Source: Rhytidiadelphus loreus (Eukaryota > Streptophyta > Bryopsida > Hypnales > Hylocomiaceae). Taken from it: a stretch of 64,000 nt of DNA. Below the pieces are notes generated by a model. The model was not told the origin of the DNA and made no database searches. It saw only the letters and a list, made by a program, of their open reading frames with translations. The number at the start of each line of letters is the position of its first letter. The stretch's first letter is position 1. Where the stretch lies: NCBI GenBank assembly GCA_947034895.1, contig OX344764.1, positions 57,021,348 to 57,085,347 of the forward strand, in the 5' to 3' direction. Of the stretch, positions 49,811 to 61,761 are shown piece after piece. A program made the position numbers and the translations under genes.

Positions 49811-52800
49811 GGTGTTTTTAAATTTTTTGAGTGTTTTTTTGGTGTTTTAAGGTGATGTTTGCAAGTTTTCTAGTATTATTATGGTATTTCAAAAGATTTC
49901 AAAAAGATTCCAAAGATTCCAAAAAGATTCAGAAAGATTCGAAAATATTCCAAAATTCTAAAAAATGTAACAAAATTATGTTGGTTTTTATTTAACCAAC
50001 ACAAAACGTGTTAATGCGGTCTAAAAAATTGTGTTTAATGAGGAAAAATCATTTTCATGTTGATTCCAGCAGAAATTTGTTGATTTTGTCTTGGTTTTCA
50101 CTACTTCTCTAGTAGTGTTTTCTGACGAGAAAGGGAACATGGAGGTGTTCACTGAAGCAAAGAAGAAGGAATGGGGTCCGATTTGGAACTTCGTAAATGA
50201 CACCTTCAACGCACATTTGAAGTCAATTCCATCCTTGAAGCACCTTGTCGATTACAAGTTTTTCGTCTGCGATGGTAATCACAAGAGAATTACTTGGATG
50301 AATCATATCCAAAGGTTGCACAGCCAAGAGCCCACATGGTATGTCAGTGTAGGCTCTATTGTCTTGGACACAAGACAATGAATTCGTGTGGTGATGCAGG
50401 CAATGCTCGATATAAATATGTAAGTCATTCTATACTTTAAATCTGTTAATCTAGGTTAAGTACCTCTTGTACCTATATTGGATGGTTTACATTGATTTTT
50501 CATGATTTGCATTGAAGTCTATCATTATTGTGCTATCACAAGCATACAAAGAACTCCCACGTCAAAACCAACCTTGTCCACACCCTTTACTGTGTCCAAA
50601 AGTATGGTGTAATGGATCTTGAGAAGTTCCAGAAGCTACTGACAGAGAAAGAAGTGCAGACATGCAAGACGTACACTCAGACAAGTTGGTATACTATGCC
50701 ACTACATCTATTTAGTGGTTTCATATTCAAGGTAAGGCATCAATCATTACTATTCCTCTGTATGTTTCATTCCTTCGTTGCATTTGTGACGTTTTTTTAA
50801 ACTCGATATATCTTAACACTAACCTCAGATGCTGTGATTTCATTCATTTAACAAGAAATTTCAACTATAGCTCATGCGGCAATACGCAAATTGAAAGAAG
50901 AAAATCCAGATGTCGAGGTGTCTAGGGAGGCAATTGCAGCCACTATGAGATTGGCTATAAAAGACTCTATAGATAGGCATTACAAGAAACTTTCAAAAAT
51001 TGTGGCCGTCGCCAATTCCGCGCTCTATCCCGACTGGCTGAAGGAGGTACAAGGACTTCCTTGTGTTAGTTTGTGGTCCACTCTATGATGTATTAAATCT
51101 AGCCGTTTTATTGATATTTGGACACCTGCAGATTGAGTAGCATTGTAGTCATAATGCAGTATCCAAATTGACACTTGAGAAGCTGCAACTACTGCAGTAG
51201 AGCCTCGACATAAGGTAAAGTGGCTCAAATGGATGAACACCAACACTTACACAAAGGAAGCCCACTGATTTCCAATATACCTGGTGAATGAGGAAAAATT
51301 GGCAATATTTTTGGCGAAGGCTTGTTATTATGCAGGGATATGCTGTCTTACCGATTCATGTGTTTAGTACTACATGTGTTTTCATTCCTCATGTATTATA
51401 GAATGTCTAATTATTCTTCAAATTTTACAGTTGGAGGAGGTGGCTATGGAGATGTTTGAGAACATCACCCAAAATGATAGCCTCCTCATTGACATGAACG
51501 TTCCCGGGGAGCCCCAGTCACTTCTGGAGTATATTGAAATATGGCAGATGAAACTTTGGGACCAAGCTTACACGGGAGTGTTCAAAGAATCAGATGCCTT
51601 CAAGAAGTCGGACTCTTTTGCATCGTACAGGGGAACCAACCTCACGGTGAAGAGACTGATTTATAGGTACAATAACGCTTTCTAAACTACTCTGCATTTA
51701 TGCTCTATGTATGACATGATGATTTTTATTTTTCCCGGTTATTCTTTCGTATATTGTTTACTTTCAGTACTGTTCTTTGGTCACAACCACAAGCAAATCA
51801 TTCTAGCCCCTCTTTTGTTGTGCACAGGTACTTTAAATTTGAGTTGTATGGGAAGTAGGCCATCAAGAAGGAGGACTTACCGCCATTCCTTACTACCTAG
51901 CTAGAGCGGTCATCTCCGGACTATATGTTTTCTTTAACGCAAATGTAGAAGTGGACAAGTCCACATTTGCAGACTTGCCCTTGGTATCTAGAGTGTAACT
52001 TTGGTGTTACACCACCCAAGGAGGAGGCCCTATTAAAGACACTTAAAGATTTTGTCGTGACTGACGCGGAGTTTGACGAGTTCGTGGGGCTGGATGTGGA
52101 GGCCAAGGCTAAGGCCATCAAAAAACAGGAGGTCTCTGATAAGAAGAAAGTAGAAAAACTGGAGGAGAACCAGAGGCGGGTTGAGGAGAAAAAAAAGAAG
52201 CGGCTACTTGAGAAGGAGCAAGAGAAGGAGAAGAAGAAGCGGCGGTTATCTAAAGATGACACCCGTTTGCCCGAACCAGCTACAAGTGCAATGGATGTAA
52301 ACCTTTCATCATCCGATTTCTCCCTCACCTAGGAACGTTTGGATCAAGGTAAGACCCCGATCGCCAAGATTGTGATCCCCGCCCCCGACATCAACGAATG
52401 TGTACTCAATGTTGACTTGAAGAATCTTGACATGGAATCGCCGACGTAAATATGTTGACGTAGCTTGAATTCAGCCAATGGCCTTCAAGGACGTTGAAGC
52501 CTTCTTAGCCGTGGTAATTCCTTCACCTCCTTATTATTTTTAATCGTATTCCAAAATTAAATTATGGAATCTGAGTACATCCTAATGATCTCACCATTGA
52601 CTTAAAACCACTGCAAGATTCAATATAATTCTCAAAACTAGTAATGCATTGACAATGTCTTGACTTCTACGCTTTGTGCAGCATTCTAGTGACAAAACCC
52701 GCTCCATTGACGGAGTCAGTGGAACCGATCCAGGTGTAGACTTCATGATTGTTGATGTGCTTGAAGGACTCTACATTCCTACTATCTCGGCAGTATCTGC

Positions 52801-53999
52801 TCCCATTCCAAAGTGGAACGATTTCAAAATCGACTACTTGTTTCTTGTTTTCAATTTTGCTCAGGAGTTCCTCCACGACACTGCTGCACTCATCTTAATT
52901 TATCTAGCATCCTCCCCTTTACACCAAAGTTACATTCTAGGATGCTATCAGTTTTACCAATTTTGCATTCTAGAGACATATCTCGGCTCCAATCATCTCC
53001 AAATGACATCAACCGCAGATAAAAAGAAGACGGTACATCTCGATAACTTCCATTGTATGAATTTGTAAGAATTTTTCATTCCATTCTATAATATTAATTT
53101 CGTTGGTTATGCAGACTCAAAGGTTCTCCATCTCTTTACTTGTACAAAATAGTGGGCCAAAGACACTTCAGGATTTCCCATTCCAACTTGTCCCGTCTTA
53201 GACTAAAGTGGGTGTAAACCTAGCTAAAGATGACATCCTTCAAAACCTTGTTTTCATTGAAGATGTGACAATGAATGGGGACGTGCCATGGCGTGGTCCT
53301 CGGGAAAAGGGTTGTGAGTTCATGCAGATGTTCGTTGAGGCATGTACTGCACCAAGGGATGTGGTTGTTGATTGCACATCGGCCATAGATATGGTTCTCA
53401 CAATCACTTAAATACACTTTGTTGCATTTTACCAATTCCCTTCGATTGTTAACTCAATTGTCCTCTTTGTTGTATCACAGGTTCCACCATCCATGCCCGT
53501 CGTGCAACGCGTCGTCATATTCTTGCATTTGAGGAACATAAGGACATATATGATGCCTTTATTGCTCCAGTACATTGAGCAACTGTGGATTGTGGTACCT
53601 GAGGCGGTGCCGGCCACCTCCGTGCTTGACCTTGGTAATGGGAACGATGAGGAAGTCATCATCTAGATGGTCAAGACAACACTCCGATTCAGTAAGTAAG
53701 TCACACTTGGAGCTCCGTAATTTAGGGATATTTCTTAATCGTAACTTACAATATTCTAACATGTGGTTCACTTATTCGTGTAGGCAAGGCCAAGAAGTGA
53801 CATCCTCCAGGCCTGTCCCATTTTTTGCAAATCCACGTTTTTTTTTAGCCCCCCCAGATTGTTTCAACTACCTTTGTATGCGGAGGCTATGTCCCAGAAT
53901 TATGTTGCCCTAAACCCTCGAGCAGCTTCTAGGACCCGATTTGTGAGTCCTCGCATTCTGCAATTTGTAGATGAAAAGGCTGTACAATCAGATGTAGAA

Positions 54000-54990
54000 A
54001 CATCTGATAGTAAGGGTAGTTCCATGTCAGCACTTTAGCTATTGAACAGTGTCTGGATGGGCTATTGAACACCATACTTTGTTTCATTTGATTTATTATT
54101 CTTCTTTTTTTACTCTCCACTAACTTATTACCTTGACTTTGTGCATTGCAAATGCGTAGGTCAGTCTTTATTGTGCCACGTTCTTTCTTGCTCTCCACTG
54201 GAAAGATAGCTATGAATGCGTCTATGTTTACATTGAGGTGATTTGTTTTCGAACATGATCTAGCTATTGTATTTTCTATGATTGATAGGACCTTTTGAAA
54301 GAACATTATGCATGATAGTTGGTTGTATGAATCCCTTCTCGGTACCACTTCTTCTATTTCAAATGGCTTGCTGGGAGTGGACAACAAGAACATGATACAT
54401 ACATAATCACTATTTTGGTTGTCGGTCAAAATTGTCTAGCATAGACTAGTTAATAGGTATGTTCTTGTTGGAAAACATAGAAGATTATTTTCTTACATAA
54501 GAATGTGTGGTTTGGGAAGAAAAAGTACCTATTATTTGTTACAAATTTGTAAATATCTTGGGGACTGTGTATACATGTGTATACAATAACTGAACAATTT
54601 TGTTTTGCAATTTCATAGAAATTGCGCACAAGTTCATGCATGCATAGTTCATATTCGTGGTTTTGGAGAAGGTCACTTTAATGCTAATAATTAAATGTTC
54701 AGTTTAGTGTGCAATTCTAATTGAAGACTTCTGTGGAAATATGGTTTAGGGTACTCTATTTCAGCTCATCTTGGTCTAATTTCGAATTCTGGAGTATTGC
54801 CACTTGAAGCTGGATTATTAGTTGTGCAGATGATGTAGGCAATGCTCGGGTTCGACCCAAATCACTCCAGGCACTGCTTCAGCCATACAGTACAATACAA
54901 AACATTGAAAAACAACTTTTTTGTATACAATGGCTTATGACATTTCTATTTTGAAGACCGAATATCCAAAGGAGATGTAGTTACTGTCAT
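54000..54990. other. non-coding stretch after the ParB-MTase gene
   Basis: AT-rich sequence. I recognise no exon or bounded element. Confidence 0.4.
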
Positions 54991-54999
54991 TGTTTTCAG

Positions 55000-55275
55000 G
55001 GATTGAAGGAGTTGAAGTACCTTGTCTGAAGGTTGGGATGGTTACCGTGGCAGTTGAAGAGGGAGCCCGGCATTGCCTACAGACATAGTGGGCCTAAACC
55101 AATCAGAAAGGCTATCTTAATTAACCTAGACTAGCAAGATGAAACCCTTTACTCAGAAGAGATGCCCTAAGCATTCTTGTAGAGAGAAGTATTTTGGCTT
55201 TGATTTCATTCTTGGTGGGAGCCCATGAAACAACTTCAGCAACACAAACCATCACACGCCAATACGACTTGATGG
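55000..55275 (+). pseudogene. unrecognised coding remnant with four stops
   Basis: One frame reads VEVPCLKVGMVTVAVEEGAR ... LLRRDALSILVERSILALIS ... HETTSATQTITRQYD. It is broken at four points (TAG, TAA, TAA, TGA), each one C-to-T step from CAG, CAA, CAA and CGA. A GTGAGC donor-like site follows ATG near 55275. It could be a further exon of the ParB-MTase gene or a separate gene of the giant element. No domain recognised. Confidence 0.35.
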
Positions 55276-55289
55276 TGAGCATTCTACTA

Positions 55290-55990
55290 AGTTTTTTGAA
55301 TTCTCACGTATTATTGCATTTGCATATGACCAGAGAAACAACGGTGACTGTGCATCAACACTTAAAGCCAAGTAGATTGCTATAATTGAATAATTGTAAG
55401 GTTTCGCTATTATCCCCCGCCCGATGACATTCTACAACATTTTTCATATTGAATTTCAACTTTTCTTTGCCAAGTTTGAGACCTTGATGTATAATGACTA
55501 CTTTGCATAGTTAATAGACAATACATACTTCAAATGTTGTTAGTGTGTATAGTATTTAGAAGAATGCTAAAAGAGGTCATTAGCAAGTGTCGAATACAAA
55601 TGCACCATTGAATGTTCATCCTCATTTTGTCACGCCTTTGTAAAATTGTTTATAGCATGGCAGAAGTTGAGAGTGCTTTCAAGATCCCACACAAGGGCCA
55701 TGACTTTCTTCTCTTGCAATGTTCAATGGTTTAAATATGATGTTGGGTCAATTCATACACCAAAAAGTAGAGATGTTATGTACGAGATGTTTGCTTTGCG
55801 TATTGAAGTGCGCTAATTTATCACTCCTACTTCAGACTGGCCGTATCAAATGCAATAATAACCCCAGTCCTGCTCCATCAAGTAGTGAGATCAAGATACA
55901 AAATCTGTACCCTTCAACCATTTGGTCATACACTTTTAAACCCATTGTCATCAATATTTTCACAAGCTATCATCAGTTTTTTATTCATTA
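55290..55990. other. non-coding stretch before the right TIR
   Basis: Nothing recognisable. Short open frames near 55660-55980 have frequent stops. Confidence 0.4.
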
Positions 55991-56327
55991 GTTTTTCATT
56001 TTCATTTTGTATTCTTTGTTATCCTCTTTGAGCCTTTGTCACACTTTCATCAACATTTTCTTAAACCCACGTTACCTATTTCATCCACCCTAAACCACCC
56101 TATAACCACTTTTTCATCCACTTTTTCATCTACATTTTTCATCCATTTCTTTCATCCAATTTTTCATCCAATTTTTTCCATCCAATTTTTTTATCCAATT
56201 TTTCATTCACTTTTTCATAAATTGTCATCCAATATTTTATACTTTTTTGGCTAGTTTATTTTCATAAATCACAAAATCTCCGCTCCCTACTCACCAATCC
56301 ACACTCCACGCTTACATACTAGCTCCC
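55990..56327 (-). repeat. right terminal inverted repeat
   Basis: This is the inverse of the left arm: a CATCCAATTTTTC array (about 56040-56215), the shared core, then CGCTCCCTAC and the outer segment. Differences in the outer segment are mostly transitions. Confidence 0.7.
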
Positions 56328-56329
56328 TT

Positions 56330-58645
56330 GCAATGACCACTTCGCACAGTTGAATTGAAGGAAGCATCCCGCCAGGGTGTGTACTCCCAAACCTAGTGGC
56401 CTTGTGAATTGGATCGGCAACCCTCCATGCCTCCTCCCTGAAAATGTTGTCCCACATATTGATGTTCCGAGTCTTCATGCACCCGACAGTGTGTTGTGAT
56501 TTAGGCGCGGTATGGTCGTTGAAGAGTTCGTAATCTTCTTCTTAGAAGTAGGCAAGAACTTCAAAAAATGTATGAGTCATTTTGTTGTTGTTGGTCGTAT
56601 TGAGTAAGGGCTGCCACCTTCTCCCGTGTCACCATTCTCTACATTTGGTTGGGGACAGCAAGAGTAGAAATCCAATTTCTTGGTTTTTTCTCTTTCGTAA
56701 GCACTCCTTTCTGCTTCTAGTCCCCTTTTTATCTACCATTTCTCACCCTTGCTGCAGAAAGGAAAAATAACAATAATTGAACGTAAGTATTTTGGTTGGT
56801 TCAAAGTAGACCATGTAGAAGTAGCATCCTTCCCAACACATGGAACATATTGAAACAATACAAAAAGGTATATATCCATATGAAGTGTAGGTGGTACGTC
56901 TTTCCCATGTTGTTGAATCAAGGGGTGGAGGTCTGATGTCATTTGGGGAGTTTAGACTTGGCATGAAACTGAAGTGCTGTAAGAATCGTGGTGTATGCGT
57001 CGACGTCTGTTGTTTGGATACACGAGGCTTCCGAGGCCTTTTAACTCCGAAGGTCACAACTGCCCCCTCCTGTTGCATTTGGAGTCCATCTTCGACTTCC
57101 TCAGTCCTCCTATTTGATGCATTGCGTTGGATCTTTTTTTTCTTAAGCTGATTGTTGACATTCTCGGACCAAAGTTGGAGGAGCGGCATCCAATGTGGAA
57201 GACTAGCATCATTCACCTGAGTACGATATATGCAAGTGACGATGTCATTCATGCATTGAAGGGGAGGACCGTGACATGGGAATTCATGCTACAAGCAAAA
57301 GCATGTACAACATGCAATTTCAATTGAACGAAATGATATCAAAGGCATACCTTCTTCGACTTGCTCTTCCTGGGAGGCCTTTGTGCTTTGGTAACGGGGA
57401 TGTTTTCTTGGTTCGGTGTTGTTAACGGGGGTTGATCACTCTGGAGTTGTGGTCCTTTCTTGTTCTACATGAAACAATAAAGCAAGATGAGGTGCACATG
57501 TCTGGAATTCTACGGAAGAAAGTGTACACAATGAAAAGTGGCATTGATCCTAACTAGAAGACAATAAGCAAATACAAGAAGAGCAATTTTGTCACAATTA
57601 ACCTTGTGTCCACACTGGTTTAGGGTCCCTCCCAGTGCTTCCCACCAGTCACTAGTCATGTAGGAAATCATGTGCAATGTACAACGCAATGACTGTGTCA
57701 TATGAGCGTCATGAAACCCTAGACTTCTTCACACAATAGTAATTCCACGCCTAAGCCTTGAACCCCAAGCGCAATATAAGTTAGTGGACTAACCTGTGAC
57801 GTAGAGTCCACGCTCGGAGTTGCATCTTCTCTCTATGGTCGCGCCCGTGTAAGTCTCTTCATTGTCGACAGATGCGGTAGGGCATATCTCCTATCGGAGA
57901 ATGTCTCTCACAAATGCAGAGAATTGATGGCGCTCCCACCAGCCCAGCAACCTTGATGCGTGCCTGTACCACAAGTATCGAAGTCGATCTTGCTGCCCGA
58001 AATTCTCCTGTCAGTTCCACACTGTAGGGTGTCGTTGCGCCTCCAAGTATGGTTGATCACACAATCACAGCGCCTTCCAAACCCTTGCTTCATATACACC
58101 TTGCACCCTAAACAAGCATTGTAGGATGCTCTTGCCTCCAAACTTGATGTACACTTTGTCAGCTGCGGAATTTGAAGCTGCCATGAACGTAATTAGATTA
58201 CAAGACACCATAAATCAAATGCAGCAGTACTAGCTCTAATTCAAGACTTACAAAAATAATTGTCTTTATAGCCCGCAACGACGACCAAAAACTCCATTGC
58301 CTCTTCTCCTATCTGGAAATGAGTTGAACCCCATCCCCCTACAATGTAGTCACCATCTCTTGGCGGGTGCCTCCGGATTGCTCTTAGATCCCCTCGCACG
58401 AAGAAGAAATAAAAAAACTCTCCGAGCGGCTTCTTGAACCAATTGAAGAAGCAGTTGGTGTAGGATCCAAGAAAATGTCTCCGTCATCCTAGCGAGTGGA
58501 AGAAATCCACCAATTGCCAACGCCACCAGCTGATGTAGTGCACTGTGACATGGGCGAATATGTCTAAACCCTAAGCCAGAAAATCGTGTACCAGTAGTAG
58601 CTATGCTTCGTATCACATGAAATTCCACTGAATCCATGTACAATG
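56330..58645 (-). pseudogene. unrecognised spliced gene at the right edge of the giant element
   Basis: Minus-strand exon-like blocks. 58645-58253: HVTVHYISWWRWQLVDFFHS, FFNWFKKPLGEFFYFFF and DYIVGGWGSTHFQIGEEAM, with a GTAAGT donor. About 58182-57795: DKVYIKFGGKSILQCLFRVQ, WYRHASRLLGWWERHQFSAF. 57465-57352: NKKGPQLQSDQPPLTTP...PPRKSKSKK, with clean acceptor and donor. About 57217-56890: PHWMPLLQLWSENVNNQLKK, EEVEDGLQMQQEGAVVTF. 56580-56330: NMWDNIFREEAWRVADPIHK, FGSTHPGGMLPSIQLCEVVI. Stops within the blocks are again CAG, CAA or CGA-like. The last block runs into the right TIR, so the giant element may have cut it, or the gene may belong to the element. No family recognised. Confidence 0.5.
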
Positions 58646-58649
58646 AGGC

Positions 58650-61600
58650 TTGGGTGCTTCACCTTCAACCCTAATTTTCTTTTAACTACTCCTAAAAATT
58701 GTCCTCGTCTTTGCCCCCAATATTTTAGTTATGCTGCATCACAAAAAATCCTAAATAAAAATCCTAAATCACAAAACATTATGAACCATAGGCCAAAAGT
58801 GGCAAGAAACTGCAAAAGGGATTAAACCATTAAGGTACTTGATAATGTCTACCGTATATCAAAGTGATTTTAATCACATGAATAAATTTATCCTACAAAT
58901 ACAAAAATATTCAATCTATAATTATTTAATAACCCCTAAAAATCCAATCGACCATTTCATGGTTGTTGCTTAACTTTAGGGGCTATCTGGATTTCAAAAA
59001 TGTTTAAATTTTAAAATTAAATTATTTATTTATATAATTCATCAAATTATCTTTTCATAACAAAAAAATCCTTCTAACCTAAATAAAATCTCTACTTTAA
59101 GTGCTTTTTCAAAGTCAAACACTTCAAGAAATGCTCACAACAAATTTTCTTTAGAAAAAAAAAAATTGTCAATCAAAGGTCATTCTAAGAAAAAAAATTC
59201 CATGGGAGTGCAAGTGGACAAGGGTTTGATGAGTTGAAGCATGTAGTAAACAAGGCACAATCAAATGAAATTTTTGTTTTCTCAATGTGCCTCATTTAAT
59301 TGCAAGGCTATTAAATCAATCTTCCATTACTGGAATCCTTGTGAAAATTGGCATGATTTTAAATATTCATATTTAGGTTTGGTAAAAAATAGCAAACTTT
59401 TCACTTGTGAAAATTTGAGATATGACCTCCAAAGTCATTTTGCTTTAATAAAAACACCAAAGGGGACAAAAATCAAACTTTGATTGAAGAAATCTCAAAA
59501 TCCACATAGTCAAAGTCTTTGAAAATTTGAAGGTAGACTAATTTAAAAGTAGTTAAGAATATCATATCATGGTTAGATATTTCAGAAGGTGATTCTAAGA
59601 AATATTATACTTTTCTTTTTAGAAATAACAATTTAGAGGTAATTTGGAGGGAAGAGTTCCTTTCGCATTTAGGTGTTAACTTGAGAATAGAAGAATATTT
59701 TTTTACTATGTGCATGGAATAACTTCTAATTATAAAAGTATAAATTTTGGCATCAATGAAAGCAATTCTTTCGAAAATTCCAACTACTACATGTTGATTT
59801 TTGGCAAGTGTAAAAGTTCATTTTTTGCTACAAAAAATATAACAATGATATTTTCACAAAAATAATAGGGATTTTTACATTGCTAGATAATATAAAGTCT
59901 CATCTAATAAAATATAAGATTGGAACTCAAAATATAATTTAAATGGCTATATTGAACTTATAATTGATGCTCATCAAAATGACAATAGAATAGGTCCTTT
60001 GGAGGCTAACGTTTACTTATTAATGCTTGATATGAGTTTAAGATAGTACTAAACCCAATAGTTAGGTTTTACATTGAACCCTACTAAATAATTAATCAAA
60101 GTTGGAAAATGTGATTTGGCAAACACATATAAATAAATAAATAAACAAATTCTATATAATATTTTTTGAAAAAATTATGTTCTCATAATTTTAGCACCTA
60201 TAAGTTTAGAATAATTAGAATGTTTTGTTGACCTTCACCATTGTGTATGGTATTGCACAAATTTTGGTATGGGCATTCCAAATCTAAACTTGAAATGAAT
60301 GCCTTTATACATTTGAATGTAATTTAATTAAAAAATAAATATTATAATTATATTCATTGGAGAAAAATGTATTATCGAAGAGTATTTTTAGTGTTGGCAA
60401 GCATCCAACCAACTTTATTTTCTAAAACTAATTAAATATCTAGCTAAGATCTACCAATCTTGTCTTTCATTTATAATATACATGCAATTTATTTAGTGCC
60501 TACTAAGTTGAGTATCATCTTTATTTTCTTCAAAATCAATGTATTTTCTATTGTATTTTTTTTTTCTATTGATATTTCATTTTTTATTCCAACACCCCTA
60601 ATTCATTGATTATGATTAGTTTAAGTGTTGATTCAATAGTTTTAGTTGTTTTTTAACTAAGTGATAACACGTGCTACAAATTCATTAATCAATTTCAAAA
60701 GAAAACTACATTAGTATTGTAGTTATTTTACACTCATATATATTAGATTTTTAAAAATAGCATTGAAATAAATATAAATTTAGCACAATTTTAGTATAAA
60801 TATTGTATGAATATAACATATACTACAATTTTGATTTTAATGTTAACTAGCGTAGTCCTATATCAGTTGTTCAATTCAAGATCCAAATGTAACTCAAAAA
60901 TCTATAGCTTTGACATTGTAAGTCGGAACACCATTTAAAATAGAAAAAATTGTTTTTTTTATATTATCTAGGCTTTACCAAGTTTTCAAGCCCCAAAACT
61001 CAAATTTCCTTTGCAAAAATGATCTAAAGATTTCAGATTTTACTATAGCATTGCATCCTTTAGATAGGAAGATGTATGCAATTTTTCATAGCAAATGATG
61101 TTCCTCTTCCCAAACTTGAATTGGGGCTCAAAACAAAACAAATACATTATTTATTTTTTCAACCATTGAATCTTCAAAAAATTAGGTTCCTTAGCAGTTT
61201 GTTTCATTCTAGCAAAAAAACTATGGAAAAAAATCAAAATCTATACTTCACTTTAGATGCCTCCAACATGCCCAAAATACCTTGACACCATTTCAACATT
61301 AAATTTTTCTTATTTCCAATCAGGCCATTATTACTTTTTTTGATTGAAAACTTGAAGAGTTCAAAACTTTCAATAGACAAATGTTTTCTTAAATAAAAGT
61401 AATAGTATTTTGAATAGATATATAAATTTATGAGTTTTTTGGAACTACATTCCATTTTCTACTTGCCCTGAAATAAAAAAATATCTATATTTGAATGTAT
61501 TTTTCAATTCAATTTTTTTCATTGCATTAAATTATTCCAATTGTATTTTTCTTAAAACATTTGAATATTTTGTACTTGTGTAGAATATATGGTCTTAGAA

Positions 61601-61761
61601 ACTTGAAATGATGTTTAAAATTTTATTTGAATTTACAATCAAAACATGGGTAAACATCTCAATCAAATAAATTTTCAATTCACTATGATTCTACTAAAAA
61701 CCAATAGTCTTTTCCCTTTTTATCTTTTGATATTTCTTCTTGTCTTTTCTCTTTTGATTAT
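58650..61761. other. AT-rich intergenic DNA
   Basis: No gene, RNA or bounded mobile element recognised. Composition is very AT-rich with poly-A and poly-T runs. Confidence 0.5.

Larger units (their letters stand above)
48890..50117. mobile_element. hairpin/SINE-like insertion in the ParB-MTase gene
   Basis: The right end CTCTAGTAGTG is CACTA-like. The left end is not defined. In order it holds GC-rich CTGCCCGGAATTTCC inverted motifs (48950-49020), a tRNA-like head on the minus strand (49041-49108), a large palindrome (49166-49539) and a 42-bp tandem array (49575-49810). The head-then-hairpin order is the same as in the 30747-32361 element. Confidence 0.5.
48454..53990 (+). pseudogene. ParB-like/DNA methyltransferase fusion gene, spliced, decayed
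   Basis: Exon-like open blocks with GT-AG borders: 48454-48830, 50118-50419, about 50543-50731, 50871-51046, 51431-51666, 51828-52348, 52682-53032, 53115-53393, 53481-53691 and 53784-53990. The first blocks look ParB/Srx-like: IPLCRMVPMVRPTL, RVFYVSF, then KFFVCDGNHKRITWMNHI (50250-50300). After a Lys/Glu-rich coiled coil comes a class beta-like MTase order. VDFMIVDVLEG sits at the DPPY position, ALILIYLASSPLHQSYI is a core strand, then come PWRGPREKGCEFMQMF and DVVVDCTSA with GSTIHARRA at the FxGxG site. Stops (for example in 51860-51940, 52330, 53205 and 53674) are mostly TAG where Gln fits. There is a one-base shift near 48610. A hairpin/SINE element interrupts it at about 48890-50115. Family role: DNA N-methylation; this copy looks inactive. 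Confidence 0.55.
16307..56327. mobile_element. candidate giant MULE-like element, about 40 kb, with long TIRs
   Basis: Sequence at 16307-16430 recurs in inverted orientation at about 56210-56327. A 62-base core (16358-16419 against about 56218-56279) has only one mismatch. Farther in, both arms run into the same ATCCAATTTTTC/GGATGAAAAATTGG tandem array. Between the arms lie a MULE-type transposase gene heading to the left end and a ParB-MTase gene heading to the right end. This is the layout expected of one large two-armed transposon. No clean 8-11 bp TSD is visible, so the exact termini are uncertain, and two unrelated inverted copies remain possible. Confidence 0.55.

Noticed and set aside
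48454..53990. ParB and MTase motifs as bacterial or phage contamination
   Set aside because: The coding blocks are separated by AT-rich introns with GT-AG borders and lie inside a nested plant transposon array.
17557..58645. Stop codons explained by an altered genetic code or by U-to-C RNA editing
   Set aside because: All three stops are affected, and the START-like and kinase genes terminate normally. U-to-C editing is known for organelles of some plants, not for nuclear genes. DNA decay by cytosine deamination explains it more simply.
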